Source: Acinetobacter lwoffii (GTDB taxonomy: Bacteria > Pseudomonadota > Gammaproteobacteria > Pseudomonadales > Moraxellaceae). From it: DNA of 64,000 nucleotides. The stretch is from the NCBI RefSeq assembly GCF_029024105.1, contig NZ_CP118963.1:1798001-1862000 (forward strand), in the 5' to 3' direction. Within the stretch, counting starts at the first letter, position 1. Every line of letters begins with the position of its first letter. The translations under genes and the position numbers were made by a program. The notes below the pieces were generated by a model. The model was not told where the DNA came from, searched no databases, and saw only the letters and a list, made by a program, of their open reading frames with translations. This document shows, piece after piece, positions 9,215-18,175 of the stretch.

Positions 9215-10411
9215 TTAACTTCCTTTACTCACAACGTATTGCTGTGATACACCTCGTGCCATTTGATCTGCTTGCAAGATAGCGTCCAGATCATGTGCAG
9301 GTTGATTGTCCATCTGATTTAGGACATGCTCAACTACCTGAGGAATTTGGGTAAATCTGATCTGTTGATTTAAAAATGCAGCAACTGCAATTTCATTGGC
9401 CGCATTTAAAATCGTAGGTGCAATTCCGCCACTCTGCATGGCCTGACGGGCCAGTTTTAATGCAGGGAAACGGAGCATATCCGGTTCTTGAAAATTAAGT
9501 TGTGAATGCATAAACAGATCCAGTGGCGCCACATGCGTACTAATACGCTCAGGCCATGCCAAAGCATGTGCAATAGGCGTGCCCATATCTGGATTACCCA
9601 TTTGTGCCAAAGTCGAACCATCAACGTATTGAACCATGGAGTGAATAATACTCTGTGGATGCACAACAACTGTAACAAATTGTTCTTGAACTGCAAACAA
9701 ATGGCAGGCTTCGATCAATTCTAAACCTTTATTCATCAAGGTAGCAGAATCGACTGAAATTTTTTGACCCATGGACCAGTTAGGATGCTTGCAAGCTTGG
9801 GCAGGTGTGACCTCTTCAAGTTGCTGCATGCTATGGTTCAGAAACGGCCCACCCGACGCGGTCAGCAGAATCTGGGATACACCCAGTTTGGGCTTGCCAT
9901 GACGCTCTGCCTCAAAATAATGCTGTGGCAGACATTGGAAAATCGCGTTATGTTCAGAGTCAACGGGAAGCAGTAATGCCCCATGATCGCGCGCTGCCTG
10001 CATCATGATGTCACCCGACATCACCAAAGCTTCTTTATTGGCCAACAGTACGCGTTTACCCGCTTTCACAGCAGCCAATGTCGGCAATAATCCTGCAGCC
10101 CCAACGATTGCTGCCATCACAATATCAACATCAGCGTGTTCAGCCACAGCAATTAAACCGGCTTCATCTTGCAGAATTTCAATATTAGCCAAATGATGTT
10201 GCTGGAGTCGTTTTGAGAGTTCATCTACTTTTTCAGCCGGCACCACCGCCACTTTAGGACGGTATTGCCGGCAAATTTCAACCAGCTCCTCGATACGACT
10301 TTGCGCGGTCACAGCAAAAACCGAGTATGCTTCAGGATGTCGCTGCAAGATTTTTAAAGTACTTTGACCAATGGAACCTGTAGCACCCAGTATACAAACT
10401 GCTTGTGACAT
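9215..10411 (-). CDS. dxr: 1-deoxy-D-xylulose 5-phosphate reductoisomerase
   Basis: 398 residues. It performs the committed step of the MEP isoprenoid pathway, converting DXP to MEP with NADPH. The Rossmann dinucleotide motif GATGSIGQSTLKIL is at residues 9-22; the metal and substrate site VDSEHNAIFQCL lies near 150, followed by the flexible-loop region and KISVDSATLMNKGLELIEA. The product feeds UppS (undecaprenyl carrier), encoded two genes upstream. Its ATG abuts the cdsA stop directly, indicating coupled translation. Confidence 0.96.
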   Translation of the reverse strand: MSQAVCILGATGSIGQSTLKILQRHPEAYSVFAVTAQSRIEELVEICRQYRPKVAVVPAEKVDELSKRLQQHHLANIEILQDEAGLIAVAEHADVDIVMAAIVGAAGLLPTLAAVKAGKRVLLANKEALVMSGDIMMQAARDHGALLLPVDSEHNAIFQCLPQHYFEAERHGKPKLGVSQILLTASGGPFLNHSMQQLEEVTPAQACKHPNWSMGQKISVDSATLMNKGLELIEACHLFAVQEQFVTVVVHPQSIIHSMVQYVDGSTLAQMGNPDMGTPIAHALAWPERISTHVAPLDLFMHSQLNFQEPDMLRFPALKLARQAMQSGGIAPTILNAANEIAVAAFLNQQIRFTQIPQVVEHVLNQMDNQPAHDLDAILQADQMARGVSQQYVVSKGS

Positions 10412-11236
10412 TTATAAATCTACACCAATAAGTTTTAAAACAGCCATACCTGCTGCAAAGATTGGAGCTGCAGCAAGCAAAGAATCAATACGATCCAGTA
10501 CTCCGCCATGTCCTGGCAAAATTCGACCTGAATCCTTAATACCGGCACGACGTTTGATCATGGATTCAAACAGGTCACCCAGTACCGAACTAAATACTGT
10601 AACCACAGAGAGAATCAGGAATAAAATCAGTTCTGGCCAGGTCATATCCAGATAAAGTAAGGCAACTGCCGTTACAATCAGCATTGAAGTAACAATACCA
10701 CCATACAGCCCTTCCACAGATTTATTAGGACTAACATTCGGCGCCAACTTTTTCTTGCCAAATTTACGACCCACAAAATACGCACCACTATCTGCGCCCC
10801 ATACCAGTAAAAACAGGTACATCAGCCACCACGGTGAACTTTGCCAGACAGAGAAAATTGCAGTAACCGCAGCAGAGATCAGAACTACGCCGATTCCGTG
10901 CAGGCTGGCGTTGTACCAGCCATCATATTCAGGATAGGTTTTAACCCAGTAAATGCTGAGCAACCAAGTAATTATAGAAGCCACCCATAACAATAAGGCA
11001 ACTTCGGCAAAATACAATGCCAAAGCTGAAAGTGCTGCAGTGAGCACTCCATATCCCCAAGCAACAGGTTTGATGACATATTTAAATTTTCGCGGCATGA
11101 GTTTGAACCACTCATAACCGGCCACCCCAGCAGCAAGAACCATCAATACAAACATTGGATAATGTGATTCAGTAGCAAACATACAGCTCAGTACAACTGC
11201 TACCAACACCAATGCGGTTATAATCCGCTCAAACAT
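10412..11236 (-). CDS. cdsA: Phosphatidate cytidylyltransferase CdsA
   Basis: 274 residues, polytopic inner-membrane protein with about eight hydrophobic segments. The CdsA signature is clear near the C terminus: KDSGRILPGHGGVLDRIDS at about residues 234-252. It makes CDP-diacylglycerol from phosphatidic acid and CTP, the precursor for all phospholipids. It is the downstream partner of uppS (3-base gap) and abuts dxr, the standard order. Confidence 0.95.
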   Translation of the reverse strand: MFERIITALVLVAVVLSCMFATESHYPMFVLMVLAAGVAGYEWFKLMPRKFKYVIKPVAWGYGVLTAALSALALYFAEVALLLWVASIITWLLSIYWVKTYPEYDGWYNASLHGIGVVLISAAVTAIFSVWQSSPWWLMYLFLLVWGADSGAYFVGRKFGKKKLAPNVSPNKSVEGLYGGIVTSMLIVTAVALLYLDMTWPELILFLILSVVTVFSSVLGDLFESMIKRRAGIKDSGRILPGHGGVLDRIDSLLAAAPIFAAGMAVLKLIGVDL

Positions 11237-11239
11237 GTA

Positions 11240-11992
11240 TTAATTCTCAAGTTTTTCCTGATGAATCTGTTCTGATGTTTTACCAAAACGACGTTCACGC
11301 CCGCCAAATACGGCAAGTGCATCATCAAGTTCTTCAACGGTAAATTCTGGCCATAGCGTCTCAGTGAAATACAGCTCTGCATAGGCTGCCTGCCACAACA
11401 GGAAATTCGACAGACGGAAGTCCCCACCCGTACGAATCAGCAGATCAACTGCAGGTAAATCACCAAGGCTGACATATTGACCAAATACATCAGTATTAAT
11501 TGCATCAAGATCTAATTTATTTGTTAAAACATCGCTGGCAATTCGCTGTGCAGCTTGTGCCATATCCCACATACCACCATAACTGATTGCAATAGTGAGT
11601 GTCATACTATTGAAATTAGCAGTCCTTTCTTCGGCATGCAACATAAGCCCCTGTAATTCTGGGGACAAACGGCTGCGATCACCGATAAAGCGTAAGGCAA
11701 TATTGAATTTTTCCATGCGGGGTAATTGTTCATGAATGGTGTCAACCAGCAATTTCATGAGCAATTCAACTTCAAACTGTGGACGATTCCAGTTTTCACT
11801 GGAAAAGGCAAATACAGTTAAAGCCTGGATATTTCTTTTTTTACAGTGTTCAACAATCGGATCCAGAACCGTTTTTCCTTCACGGTGTCCATCACCTTTC
11901 TGCATCTGATTTTTTTTGGCAAAACGATTGTTGCCATCCATGATGATGGCAACATGTTTCGGAAGACGGGGATTTTCTTCAGCAACGGTCAT
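11240..11992 (-). CDS. uppS: Undecaprenyl diphosphate synthase
   Basis: 250 residues, cis-prenyltransferase. The catalytic Asp lies in IIMDGNNRFAKK (Asp at about residue 19), followed by GHREG; the IPP-binding motif RTGGDFRLSNFLLWQ is near residue 195. E. coli UppS has MDGNGRWA where this reads MDGNNRFA, a modest change. The enzyme makes the C55 lipid carrier used for peptidoglycan and surface glycan export. The start ATG lies 7 bases past the frr stop. Confidence 0.95.
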   Translation of the reverse strand: MTVAEENPRLPKHVAIIMDGNNRFAKKNQMQKGDGHREGKTVLDPIVEHCKKRNIQALTVFAFSSENWNRPQFEVELLMKLLVDTIHEQLPRMEKFNIALRFIGDRSRLSPELQGLMLHAEERTANFNSMTLTIAISYGGMWDMAQAAQRIASDVLTNKLDLDAINTDVFGQYVSLGDLPAVDLLIRTGGDFRLSNFLLWQAAYAELYFTETLWPEFTVEELDDALAVFGGRERRFGKTSEQIHQEKLEN

Positions 11993-11999
11993 CGATGAA

Positions 12000-12554
12000 T
12001 TAGACCTTCATCAATTCAGCTTCTTTCGCAGCCAAGCGCTTGTCAACTTCAGCAACAAATTTGTCAGTAATTTTCTGGATTTCGTCAGCAGCACGACGCT
12101 CTTCGTCTTCAGAAATTTCTTTTTCTTTCAACAAAGCCTTGATATCGCCCAATACATCACGACGGATGTTACGGATCGCTACTTTGGCATTTTCTGCTTC
12201 ATTACGCGCAACTTTTTGCATGTCACGACGCGTTTCTTCAGTCAACGCCGCCATCGGTACACGAATCGCATCTGCTGTAATTGGGTTCAGACCCAAGTCA
12301 GATTCACGAATCGCTTTATCAATTGCAGAAACCATTGAACGTTCGAAAGGCTGGATTAACAAAGTACGTGAATCTTCAACACCTACGTTTGCCACCTGGT
12401 TCAATGGAACGTCTGAACCATAGTAAGAAACCATCACGTTATTTAAAATTGATGGATGCGCACGACCGGTACGAACTTTTGCAAAACCATGCTCTAGAGA
12501 TTCTAGAGTTTTGTTCATACGGTCTTCGCTGTCTTTTTTAAGATCGTTAATCAT
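12000..12554 (-). CDS. frr: Ribosome recycling factor
   Basis: 184 residues, the standard length. Contains VRTGRAHPSILNNVMVSYYG and the C-terminal three-helix bundle with RRDVLGDIKALLKEKEISED. RRF works with EF-G to split post-termination ribosomes. It lies between pyrH and uppS, the classic arrangement. Confidence 0.97.
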   Translation of the reverse strand: MINDLKKDSEDRMNKTLESLEHGFAKVRTGRAHPSILNNVMVSYYGSDVPLNQVANVGVEDSRTLLIQPFERSMVSAIDKAIRESDLGLNPITADAIRVPMAALTEETRRDMQKVARNEAENAKVAIRNIRRDVLGDIKALLKEKEISEDEERRAADEIQKITDKFVAEVDKRLAAKEAELMKV

Positions 12555-12634
12555 ATGATCTTCCTTACTTAATTCTTGAAAAGAGGTTATTACTAAATTA
12601 GCGTGTAGTATAAAGTGCTTTGGTGCTCACGTCA

Positions 12635-13369
12635 TTAATTGGTAACGTGAGTCCCTTCTTTTTCACCCATCACAACGGAAAGCAATGCGCCAGATTTATT
12701 CATATCGAATACTTGTAGCGGCACGTTGTGATCACGACATAAACAGATTGCAGTTAAGTCCATTACACCCAGCTTTTCGTCCAGAACCTGGTCAAAAGTC
12801 AATGTGTCATATTTAACCGCATCATCATATTTGCTTGGATCTTTGTTATATACGCCATCAACTTTGGTCGCTTTCAAAATCAAGTCTGATTCGATTTCGA
12901 TACCACGTAAACAAGCAGCAGTATCTGTCGTAAAGAACGGATTACCTGTACCTGCCACGAATACACACACTTCACCCTGAGTCAGGTAACGGATCGCATC
13001 ACGGCTTGAGTAAGACTCAACTACAGCACCAATCGGCAATGCAGACATTAAACGGGTTTTAATATTACGGCGCACCAAAGCGTCGCGAAGTGCCAAACCG
13101 TTCATGACTGTTGCCAGCATACCCATCTGGTCGCCAGTTACACGGCCAACCAGACCATCTTTTTGTAGCTGGCTACCGCGATACAGGTTACCACCACCCA
13201 CAACAATACCTACTTGTACGCCTAAACCCACGAGGTGCGCAATAGAAAGTGACATCTGATCGAGCACTTGTGCATCGATCCCCATGTCTTTATTGCCTGC
13301 CAGCGCCTCACCAGAAAGCTTTAACAGGATGCGACCAAAGCGTGGCTTTTTAGAATCCAACATCATCAA
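12635..13369 (-). CDS. pyrH: UMP kinase PyrH
   Basis: 244 residues, amino-acid kinase fold specific to bacteria, converting UMP to UDP. The N-terminal ILLKLSGEALAG is the phosphate-binding loop; IVVGGGNLYRG and GTGNPFFTTDTAACLRG form the active site, and VDGVYNKDPSKYDDA is the UMP kinase insert. Three consecutive Met codons precede LDSKKPRFGR, so the exact start is uncertain by up to two codons. The end of the gene overlaps a 7-bp hairpin (CTCACGT 12626-12632 with ACGTGAG 12645-12651) without a T-run. No rpsB or tsf lies upstream, unlike E. coli; rimO does. Confidence 0.96.
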   Translation of the reverse strand: MMMLDSKKPRFGRILLKLSGEALAGNKDMGIDAQVLDQMSLSIAHLVGLGVQVGIVVGGGNLYRGSQLQKDGLVGRVTGDQMGMLATVMNGLALRDALVRRNIKTRLMSALPIGAVVESYSSRDAIRYLTQGEVCVFVAGTGNPFFTTDTAACLRGIEIESDLILKATKVDGVYNKDPSKYDDAVKYDTLTFDQVLDEKLGVMDLTAICLCRDHNVPLQVFDMNKSGALLSVVMGEKEGTHVTN

Positions 13370-13409
13370 ACTCCAAAGTATTCAATTTAAATTTTTTTAA
13401 TTCAAAATC

Positions 13410-14753
13410 TTAAGCAGACTTGACTGAAATGAGTTTTGCATACAGATCGTATTCATCTGCATCAGTAATTTCGACTTCAAGTAAATCCCCCGCCTTGATG
13501 ACGCTTTTATCGATATCTTCAACAAAAACATTACCATCAATTTCAGGTGCATCTGCATAAGAACGCGCAACCGCTACCGGGAATTCATCTTCCAGGTCAT
13601 CTACCAGCACAGTCATGGTCTGACCGATACGTTTTTGGAGTTTGGCTGCCGAGATTTCTTGCTGAACCTGCATGAAACGCTCATAACGCTCTTGTTTAAT
13701 TTCTTCAGGAACGTGATCTGGCAAATCATTTGCTGTCGCACCTTCAACTGGCGAATAGGTAAAACATCCCACACGATCCAGCTGGGCTTCTTTCAGCCAG
13801 TCCAGTAACATCTGGAAGTCTTCTTCAGTTTCACCCGGGAAGCCCACCACAAATGTTGAACGCAACACCAGATCAGGACATTTCTCGCGCCAGATTTTCA
13901 AACGCTCCAGTGTATTTTCACTGTGCGCAGGGCGTTTCATCAGTTTGAGAATTTTTGGACTCGCGTGCTGGAATGGAATATCCAGATAAGGCAGGATTTT
14001 ACCTTGTGCCATCAGGTCAATCACAGCATCCACATGCGGATACGGGTAAACATAGTGCAAACGCACCCAGATTCCCAACTGACCTAATGCTTCACACATG
14101 TCATAGAATTTGGTTTTAACCGGCTGGCCATTCCAGAAATCCAGCTTGTATTTCGTGTCCAGGCCATAAGCAGAAGTATCCTGGGAGATGACGAGTACTT
14201 CTTTTACACCGGCACGTTTCAGCGCTGCAGCTTCATCAAGCACAGAACCGACTGGACGTGAAACCAGATCGCCACGCATGCTTGGAATAATACAGAAGGT
14301 ACAACGATGGTTGCAGCCTTCAGATATTTTCAGATAAGCATAGTGTTTTGGCGTCAGGCGGATGCCTTGCTCTGGAACCAGATCAATAAATGGATTGTGT
14401 TTTGGCGGCTCAGGTACGTATTGATGAACCGCATCCATAACTTCTTTATATGCCGCTGCACCTGTCACTTTCAGGACATTGGGATGCATTTGGCGAATCT
14501 TGTCTTCGTCTTTACCTAGACAACCTGTTACGATCACGCGACCATTCGCGCTCATCGCCTCACCAATCGCATCTAGCGATTCTTGCACTGCGGATTCAAT
14601 GAAACCACAGGTATTTACTACAACTAAATCAGCACCGTCATAATCCGAAGCGACGTCATAACCTTCAGTCTTTAACTGGGTTAAAATACGTTCAGAATCT
14701 ACCAATGCCTTAGGACAACCTAAAGATACAAAACCGACTTTGGGGGACTTCAT
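13410..14753 (-). CDS. rimO: Ribosomal protein S12 methylthiotransferase RimO
   Basis: 447 residues. The MTTase N-terminal domain carries cluster cysteines C13 (SLGCPKALVDS), C49 (VVNTCGFIESA) and C78 (VTGCLGKDED). The radical SAM CxxxCxxC motif is in EGCNHRCTFC (C147, C151, C154), and a C-terminal TRAM domain starts near QKRIGQTMTVLVDD. RimO adds a methylthio group to the conserved Asp of ribosomal protein S12. The SLGCPKALVDSE start distinguishes RimO from MiaB. It is divergent from ntrB. Confidence 0.95.
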   Translation of the reverse strand: MKSPKVGFVSLGCPKALVDSERILTQLKTEGYDVASDYDGADLVVVNTCGFIESAVQESLDAIGEAMSANGRVIVTGCLGKDEDKIRQMHPNVLKVTGAAAYKEVMDAVHQYVPEPPKHNPFIDLVPEQGIRLTPKHYAYLKISEGCNHRCTFCIIPSMRGDLVSRPVGSVLDEAAALKRAGVKEVLVISQDTSAYGLDTKYKLDFWNGQPVKTKFYDMCEALGQLGIWVRLHYVYPYPHVDAVIDLMAQGKILPYLDIPFQHASPKILKLMKRPAHSENTLERLKIWREKCPDLVLRSTFVVGFPGETEEDFQMLLDWLKEAQLDRVGCFTYSPVEGATANDLPDHVPEEIKQERYERFMQVQQEISAAKLQKRIGQTMTVLVDDLEDEFPVAVARSYADAPEIDGNVFVEDIDKSVIKAGDLLEVEITDADEYDLYAKLISVKSA

Positions 14754-14834
14754 GAATTTTCGCTCTACTAGAATGCGCGTATTGTATGTCTTTTCGCATC
14801 ATAAAAATAGTTGAAAACCTGACTCTTTGCATCA

Positions 14835-14893
14835 TGCACTAAAATATTGCCATAAAATATTCAACATACCCACTCATGCACCAAAATGAATCA
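14835..14893 (+). promoter_or_regulatory. Possible NtrC enhancer half-sites upstream of ntrBC
   Basis: TGCACTAAAAT (14835-14845) and TGCACCAAAAT (14877-14887) are near-identical 11-mers spaced 42 bases apart, about four helical turns. TGCACC is one half of the known NtrC consensus (TGCACC-N-GGTGCA); the second half is not well preserved in either. They lie 110-165 bases upstream of the sigma-54 promoter, a normal distance for enhancers. Assignment is inference. Confidence 0.4.
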
Positions 14894-14999
14894 TTTTAGA
14901 TTTACAGCTTCAATTTAATCCGCTATATCTAAGATGAATTGTGTTGCTCTGTCACATTTCTGCATTTCATCGCAATAAATAATCTCTCGTCATAAAAGT

Positions 15000-15015
15000 T
15001 GGCGTGCATCTTGCA
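15000..15015 (+). promoter_or_regulatory. Sigma-54 promoter of ntrBC
   Basis: TGGC (15000-15003), seven bases, TTGC (15011-15014): TTGGCGTGCATCTTGCAT fits the -24/-12 consensus TGGCAC-N5-TTGCW well. A start around 15026 would leave a short leader before the ATG at 15050, and NtrC, encoded in this operon, is itself a sigma-54 activator, which suggests autoregulation. Confidence 0.75.
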
Positions 15016-15049
15016 TCAAATCAGAACTTAAAATTGATTAAATTGCTTT

Positions 15050-16204
15050 ATGAAGATGCCATTGCGCCATTTTAATACAGGAACAAACCCGCGAATGGAT
15101 CAAATTATTCCGATCGACTATCGTGCTTTAGTGGACAATATGACCACGTGTATCTTATTGATAGACCGCGATCTTAATATTTATTATCTGAATTCTGCCT
15201 GTGAAGCCTTATTTGATGTGAGCTTATTCCGCGCGAGCGGCACATCTGTGCTCAATATTTTGCAAAACCCGACAGATGAGTTCAATACCGAAGAAGCCCT
15301 GAATAATACTTTAACTACGGGACAACCTTATACACGCCGCGAAGCCACTATTCTGGTCAACTTTAAAGACATTCATGTCGACTACACTGTTTCTCAGCTA
15401 AATCTGGGTAAACCTTATCATCCGCTACTGCTCATCGAACTCAATCCTCGCGATCGCATGTTAAAAATTTCACGCGAAGAAAATCTGCTGCAACAGCATC
15501 AGGTAGCGCGTCAGCTGATTCGCGGTGTCGCGCATGAAATCAAAAATCCACTCGGTGGCATTCGTGGCGCGACTCAATTACTGGCACGTAGTTTGAATGA
15601 TCCACAATACAAAGAATTTACCGACATTATCATTAGCGAAGTGGATCGACTGAGAAATCTGGCCGATACCATGCTCGGCTCACGCCAGCTTCCGAGCTAT
15701 GAACTGGTCAATGTCCATGAACCCTTGGAACGTGTACGTTCACTGATTGCCAACCAGACCAAAAAGAAAATCAAGATTATCCGGGATTACGACTTGTCCT
15801 TACCGGAAGTTCTGGCAGACCGTGACCAATTGATTCAGGTCATTTTGAATATTTGCGCCAATGCCGTACAGGCCATGACCGAAAACAAGGAATTCTTTGT
15901 CGAACATCAACCGGAACTGATTTTAAGAACCCGGATCCAGCGTCTTTTTACTATTAACGGGGTGATTCACCGCTCTGTGGTACGGATTGATATTGAAGAC
16001 AATGGCCCAGGTGTGCCGGAAGAGATTATCGAATCGGTGTTTTATCCGCTGGTCACCAGCCGTGCCAAAGGGACCGGACTGGGCCTCAGTATTGCTCAAA
16101 ATATTATTCATCAGCACAACGGCATGATCGAGTGTCAGTCGGTAGCTGGAAAAACCGTCTTTAGCTTATATTTACCTTGGGAGTCAAATCATGTCGCGAA
16201 ATAA
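15050..16204 (+). CDS. glnL: Nitrogen regulation sensor kinase NtrB
   Basis: 384 residues if the ATG at 15050 is used; an internal ATG at 15095 (MDQIIPIDYRALVDN) is an alternative matching the usual family start. The order is a PAS domain (about 20-130, CILLIDRDLNIYYLNSAC), a HisKA domain with phospho-acceptor His162 in GVAHEIKNPLGGIRG, then HATPase (N box NICANAVQAM, G boxes DNGPGVP and GTGLGLSIAQN). No membrane segments, so cytosolic. NtrB phosphorylates NtrC when nitrogen is limiting, under PII control. It overlaps ntrC by 14 bases and lies behind a sigma-54 promoter. No glnA is next to it, unlike in E. coli. Confidence 0.93.
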   Translation: MKMPLRHFNTGTNPRMDQIIPIDYRALVDNMTTCILLIDRDLNIYYLNSACEALFDVSLFRASGTSVLNILQNPTDEFNTEEALNNTLTTGQPYTRREATILVNFKDIHVDYTVSQLNLGKPYHPLLLIELNPRDRMLKISREENLLQQHQVARQLIRGVAHEIKNPLGGIRGATQLLARSLNDPQYKEFTDIIISEVDRLRNLADTMLGSRQLPSYELVNVHEPLERVRSLIANQTKKKIKIIRDYDLSLPEVLADRDQLIQVILNICANAVQAMTENKEFFVEHQPELILRTRIQRLFTINGVIHRSVVRIDIEDNGPGVPEEIIESVFYPLVTSRAKGTGLGLSIAQNIIHQHNGMIECQSVAGKTVFSLYLPWESNHVAK

Positions 16205-17666
16205 AATATGGGTGATTGATGACGATCGCGCCATGCGCTGGGTACTGGAAAAGACGTTTAAAGAGGAAGGTCTGGACGTTACCAGTTTTGAAGAAGCACA
16301 ATCTGCACTGGATCAACTGAGTCTGGAAGCACCCGATGTGATTTTGACCGATATCCGTATGCCAGGAATTGATGGTCTTACCTTCCTGGGCAAGGTTAAA
16401 CACAATTATCCTGACTTGCCTGTGATTATTATGACGGCGCATTCAGACTTAGAGTCGGCTGTATCCAGTTATCAAACCGGTGCTTTTGAATATTTACCTA
16501 AGCCTTTTGATATTGATGAAGCACTGGCGCTGGTAAATCGTGCGATTTTACATATCACCAAGCTACAGCAACAAGAATCAGCAAAAGCCGCCCCACCAAT
16601 TCAATCTACCGAGATTATTGGTGAATCGCCTGCCATGCAGGAAGTGTTTCGTGCCATTGGCCGTTTATCACAATCGCATATTACCGTGTTGATTAATGGT
16701 GAGTCTGGTACAGGTAAAGAACTGGTAGCTCATGCCCTGCATCGTCATTCACCACGCAGTTCAAAACCTTTTATTGCCCTCAATATGGCGGCGATTCCAA
16801 AAGACCTGATCGAAACTGAACTGTTCGGCCATGAGAAAGGTGCATTTACCGGTGCTAATACCCAGCGCCAAGGTCGTTTTGAACAGGCAAATGGCGGTAC
16901 GCTGTTTTTAGATGAAATTGGCGATATGCCATTTGAGACCCAGACCCGTTTATTGCGTGTCCTAGCCGATGGAGAGTTCTACCGAGTTGGCGGTCATATT
17001 CCGGTTAAGGTCGATGTGCGTATCGTGGCAGCGACACATCAGGATCTGGAAAAACTGGTTCATGATGGTCGTTTCCGTGAAGACTTGTATCATCGACTGA
17101 ATGTAATTCGTATTCATATTCCAAAACTGGCACATCGCAGTGAAGATATTCCGATGCTGGCGCAGCATTTTCTGGCGCGTGCCGGAAAGGAACTTGGGGT
17201 CAATCCAAAGATATTACGTCCTGAAACCCAAGAATATATGCAGAAATTGCCATGGCAAGGTAATGTGCGTCAACTTGAAAATACCTGTCGCTGGCTGACT
17301 GTCATGATCACAGGTCGTGAAGTCTATCCTGAAGACTTGCCACCTGAGCTGAAACAGATTCCAATTCATCAGCAGGATCCGGGTGCGCCAATTCCAACGC
17401 TGAACCAGATCGCACCGCATCACTGGGATGAATTGCTGGGTCAATGGGCGATGCAGAAACTCAAAAATGGTGAAATGAAACTTCTGGATGTTGCGACGCC
17501 AATGTTTGAACGCACCTTGATCAATGCAGCCTTGCAACAAACCCGTGGCCGTAAACGTCATGCCGCAGAACTTTTAGGTTGGGGTCGCAACACTTTAACG
17601 CGCAAGCTTAAAGAATTGGGCATGGATACTACGGATGATGAAATCGAAGAAGAAATAGAAAGTTAA
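16191..17666 (+). CDS. glnG: Nitrogen regulation response regulator NtrC
   Basis: 491 residues. A receiver domain (IWVIDDDRAMRWVLE; phosphorylated Asp54 in ILTDIRMPG; Lys in YLPKPFD) is followed by a sigma-54 AAA+ domain with Walker A GESGTGKE, the sigma-54-contacting GAFTGA loop, Walker B GGTLFLDEIGDM, and a C-terminal Fis-type HTH (LLGWGRNTLTRKLKELG). It activates nitrogen-scavenging genes at sigma-54 promoters. It is co-transcribed with ntrB through a 14-base overlap and ends at a strong terminator. Confidence 0.95.
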   Translation: MSRNKIWVIDDDRAMRWVLEKTFKEEGLDVTSFEEAQSALDQLSLEAPDVILTDIRMPGIDGLTFLGKVKHNYPDLPVIIMTAHSDLESAVSSYQTGAFEYLPKPFDIDEALALVNRAILHITKLQQQESAKAAPPIQSTEIIGESPAMQEVFRAIGRLSQSHITVLINGESGTGKELVAHALHRHSPRSSKPFIALNMAAIPKDLIETELFGHEKGAFTGANTQRQGRFEQANGGTLFLDEIGDMPFETQTRLLRVLADGEFYRVGGHIPVKVDVRIVAATHQDLEKLVHDGRFREDLYHRLNVIRIHIPKLAHRSEDIPMLAQHFLARAGKELGVNPKILRPETQEYMQKLPWQGNVRQLENTCRWLTVMITGREVYPEDLPPELKQIPIHQQDPGAPIPTLNQIAPHHWDELLGQWAMQKLKNGEMKLLDVATPMFERTLINAALQQTRGRKRHAAELLGWGRNTLTRKLKELGMDTTDDEIEEEIES

Positions 17667-17677
17667 TCTTTCCATAT

Positions 17678-17704
17678 AAAAAAGCGCCGATTGGCGCTTT
17701 TTTA
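17678..17704 (+). terminator. Terminator after ntrC (also faces the small minus-strand gene)
   Basis: AAAAAAGCGCC, loop GATT, GGCGCTTTTTT: a symmetrical A-stem-T hairpin between convergent genes. Confidence 0.9.
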
Positions 17705-17715
17705 TTGATGATGAT

Positions 17716-18042
17716 TTATGCAGTAAAACCCACATAGCGGAAATACCCATCTATGCCCAGATCAGACTTATATATCAGATAATTTGAATAAGTCGCTTGG
17801 GTGATTTCATCCAGCATATTCACCTGATCATCATTGGCATGCAGATCATCTACAGAACGCGGCATGCTGTGCTCGAATTCATCCGTCATATATTCAAAGC
17901 CAATATCCATGGCAATAAACAGGGTATGTTCACAAGGTTGCACATACTGCTCTTCTGCCCAATCAATCACGTTGTGCTGACAATGTGGACAGGCAATATT
18001 ATCAGTGGCCTGAATCGAGAGTGGAATAAGTTGATAAGCCAT
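17716..18042 (-). CDS. Small zinc-ribbon-like protein of unknown function
   Basis: 108 residues from MAYQLIPLSIQA. The frame is open upstream to 18081 but only through a TTG, so the ATG at 18042 is preferred. An N-terminal CPHCQHNV motif and one further Cys (VQPCEHTLF) look like half of a metal-binding ribbon; the remainder is acidic (DEFEHSMPRSVDDLHANDD) and ends in aromatic residues (YFRYVGFTA). No signal peptide or membrane segment. I do not recognise the family. It lies alone between the ntrC terminator and a terminator for the downstream-reading MFS gene. Confidence 0.6.
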   Translation of the reverse strand: MAYQLIPLSIQATDNIACPHCQHNVIDWAEEQYVQPCEHTLFIAMDIGFEYMTDEFEHSMPRSVDDLHANDDQVNMLDEITQATYSNYLIYKSDLGIDGYFRYVGFTA

Positions 18043-18121
18043 ATAAAAATCAATCTGTTTACTATCCGTATATTTTAGCAAATTTTATGGACTGACTTTA
18101 TTCAATTAAAAACCTCGACGA

Positions 18122-18151
18122 TAAAAAAAGGAATCTTCAGATTCCCTTTTT
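18122..18151 (-). terminator. Terminator downstream of the MFS gene
   Basis: GGAATCT / AGATTCC stem (18130-18145) flanked by A and T runs; reading on the minus strand it follows the MFS stop by about 25 bases. Confidence 0.85.
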
Positions 18152-18175
18152 GTATTGACAGATATCAATGATCAA

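Noticed and set aside
17716..18081. Longer version of the small zinc protein starting at 18081
   Set aside because: The extra codons begin with TTG and no ribosome site; the ATG at 18042 is more plausible.
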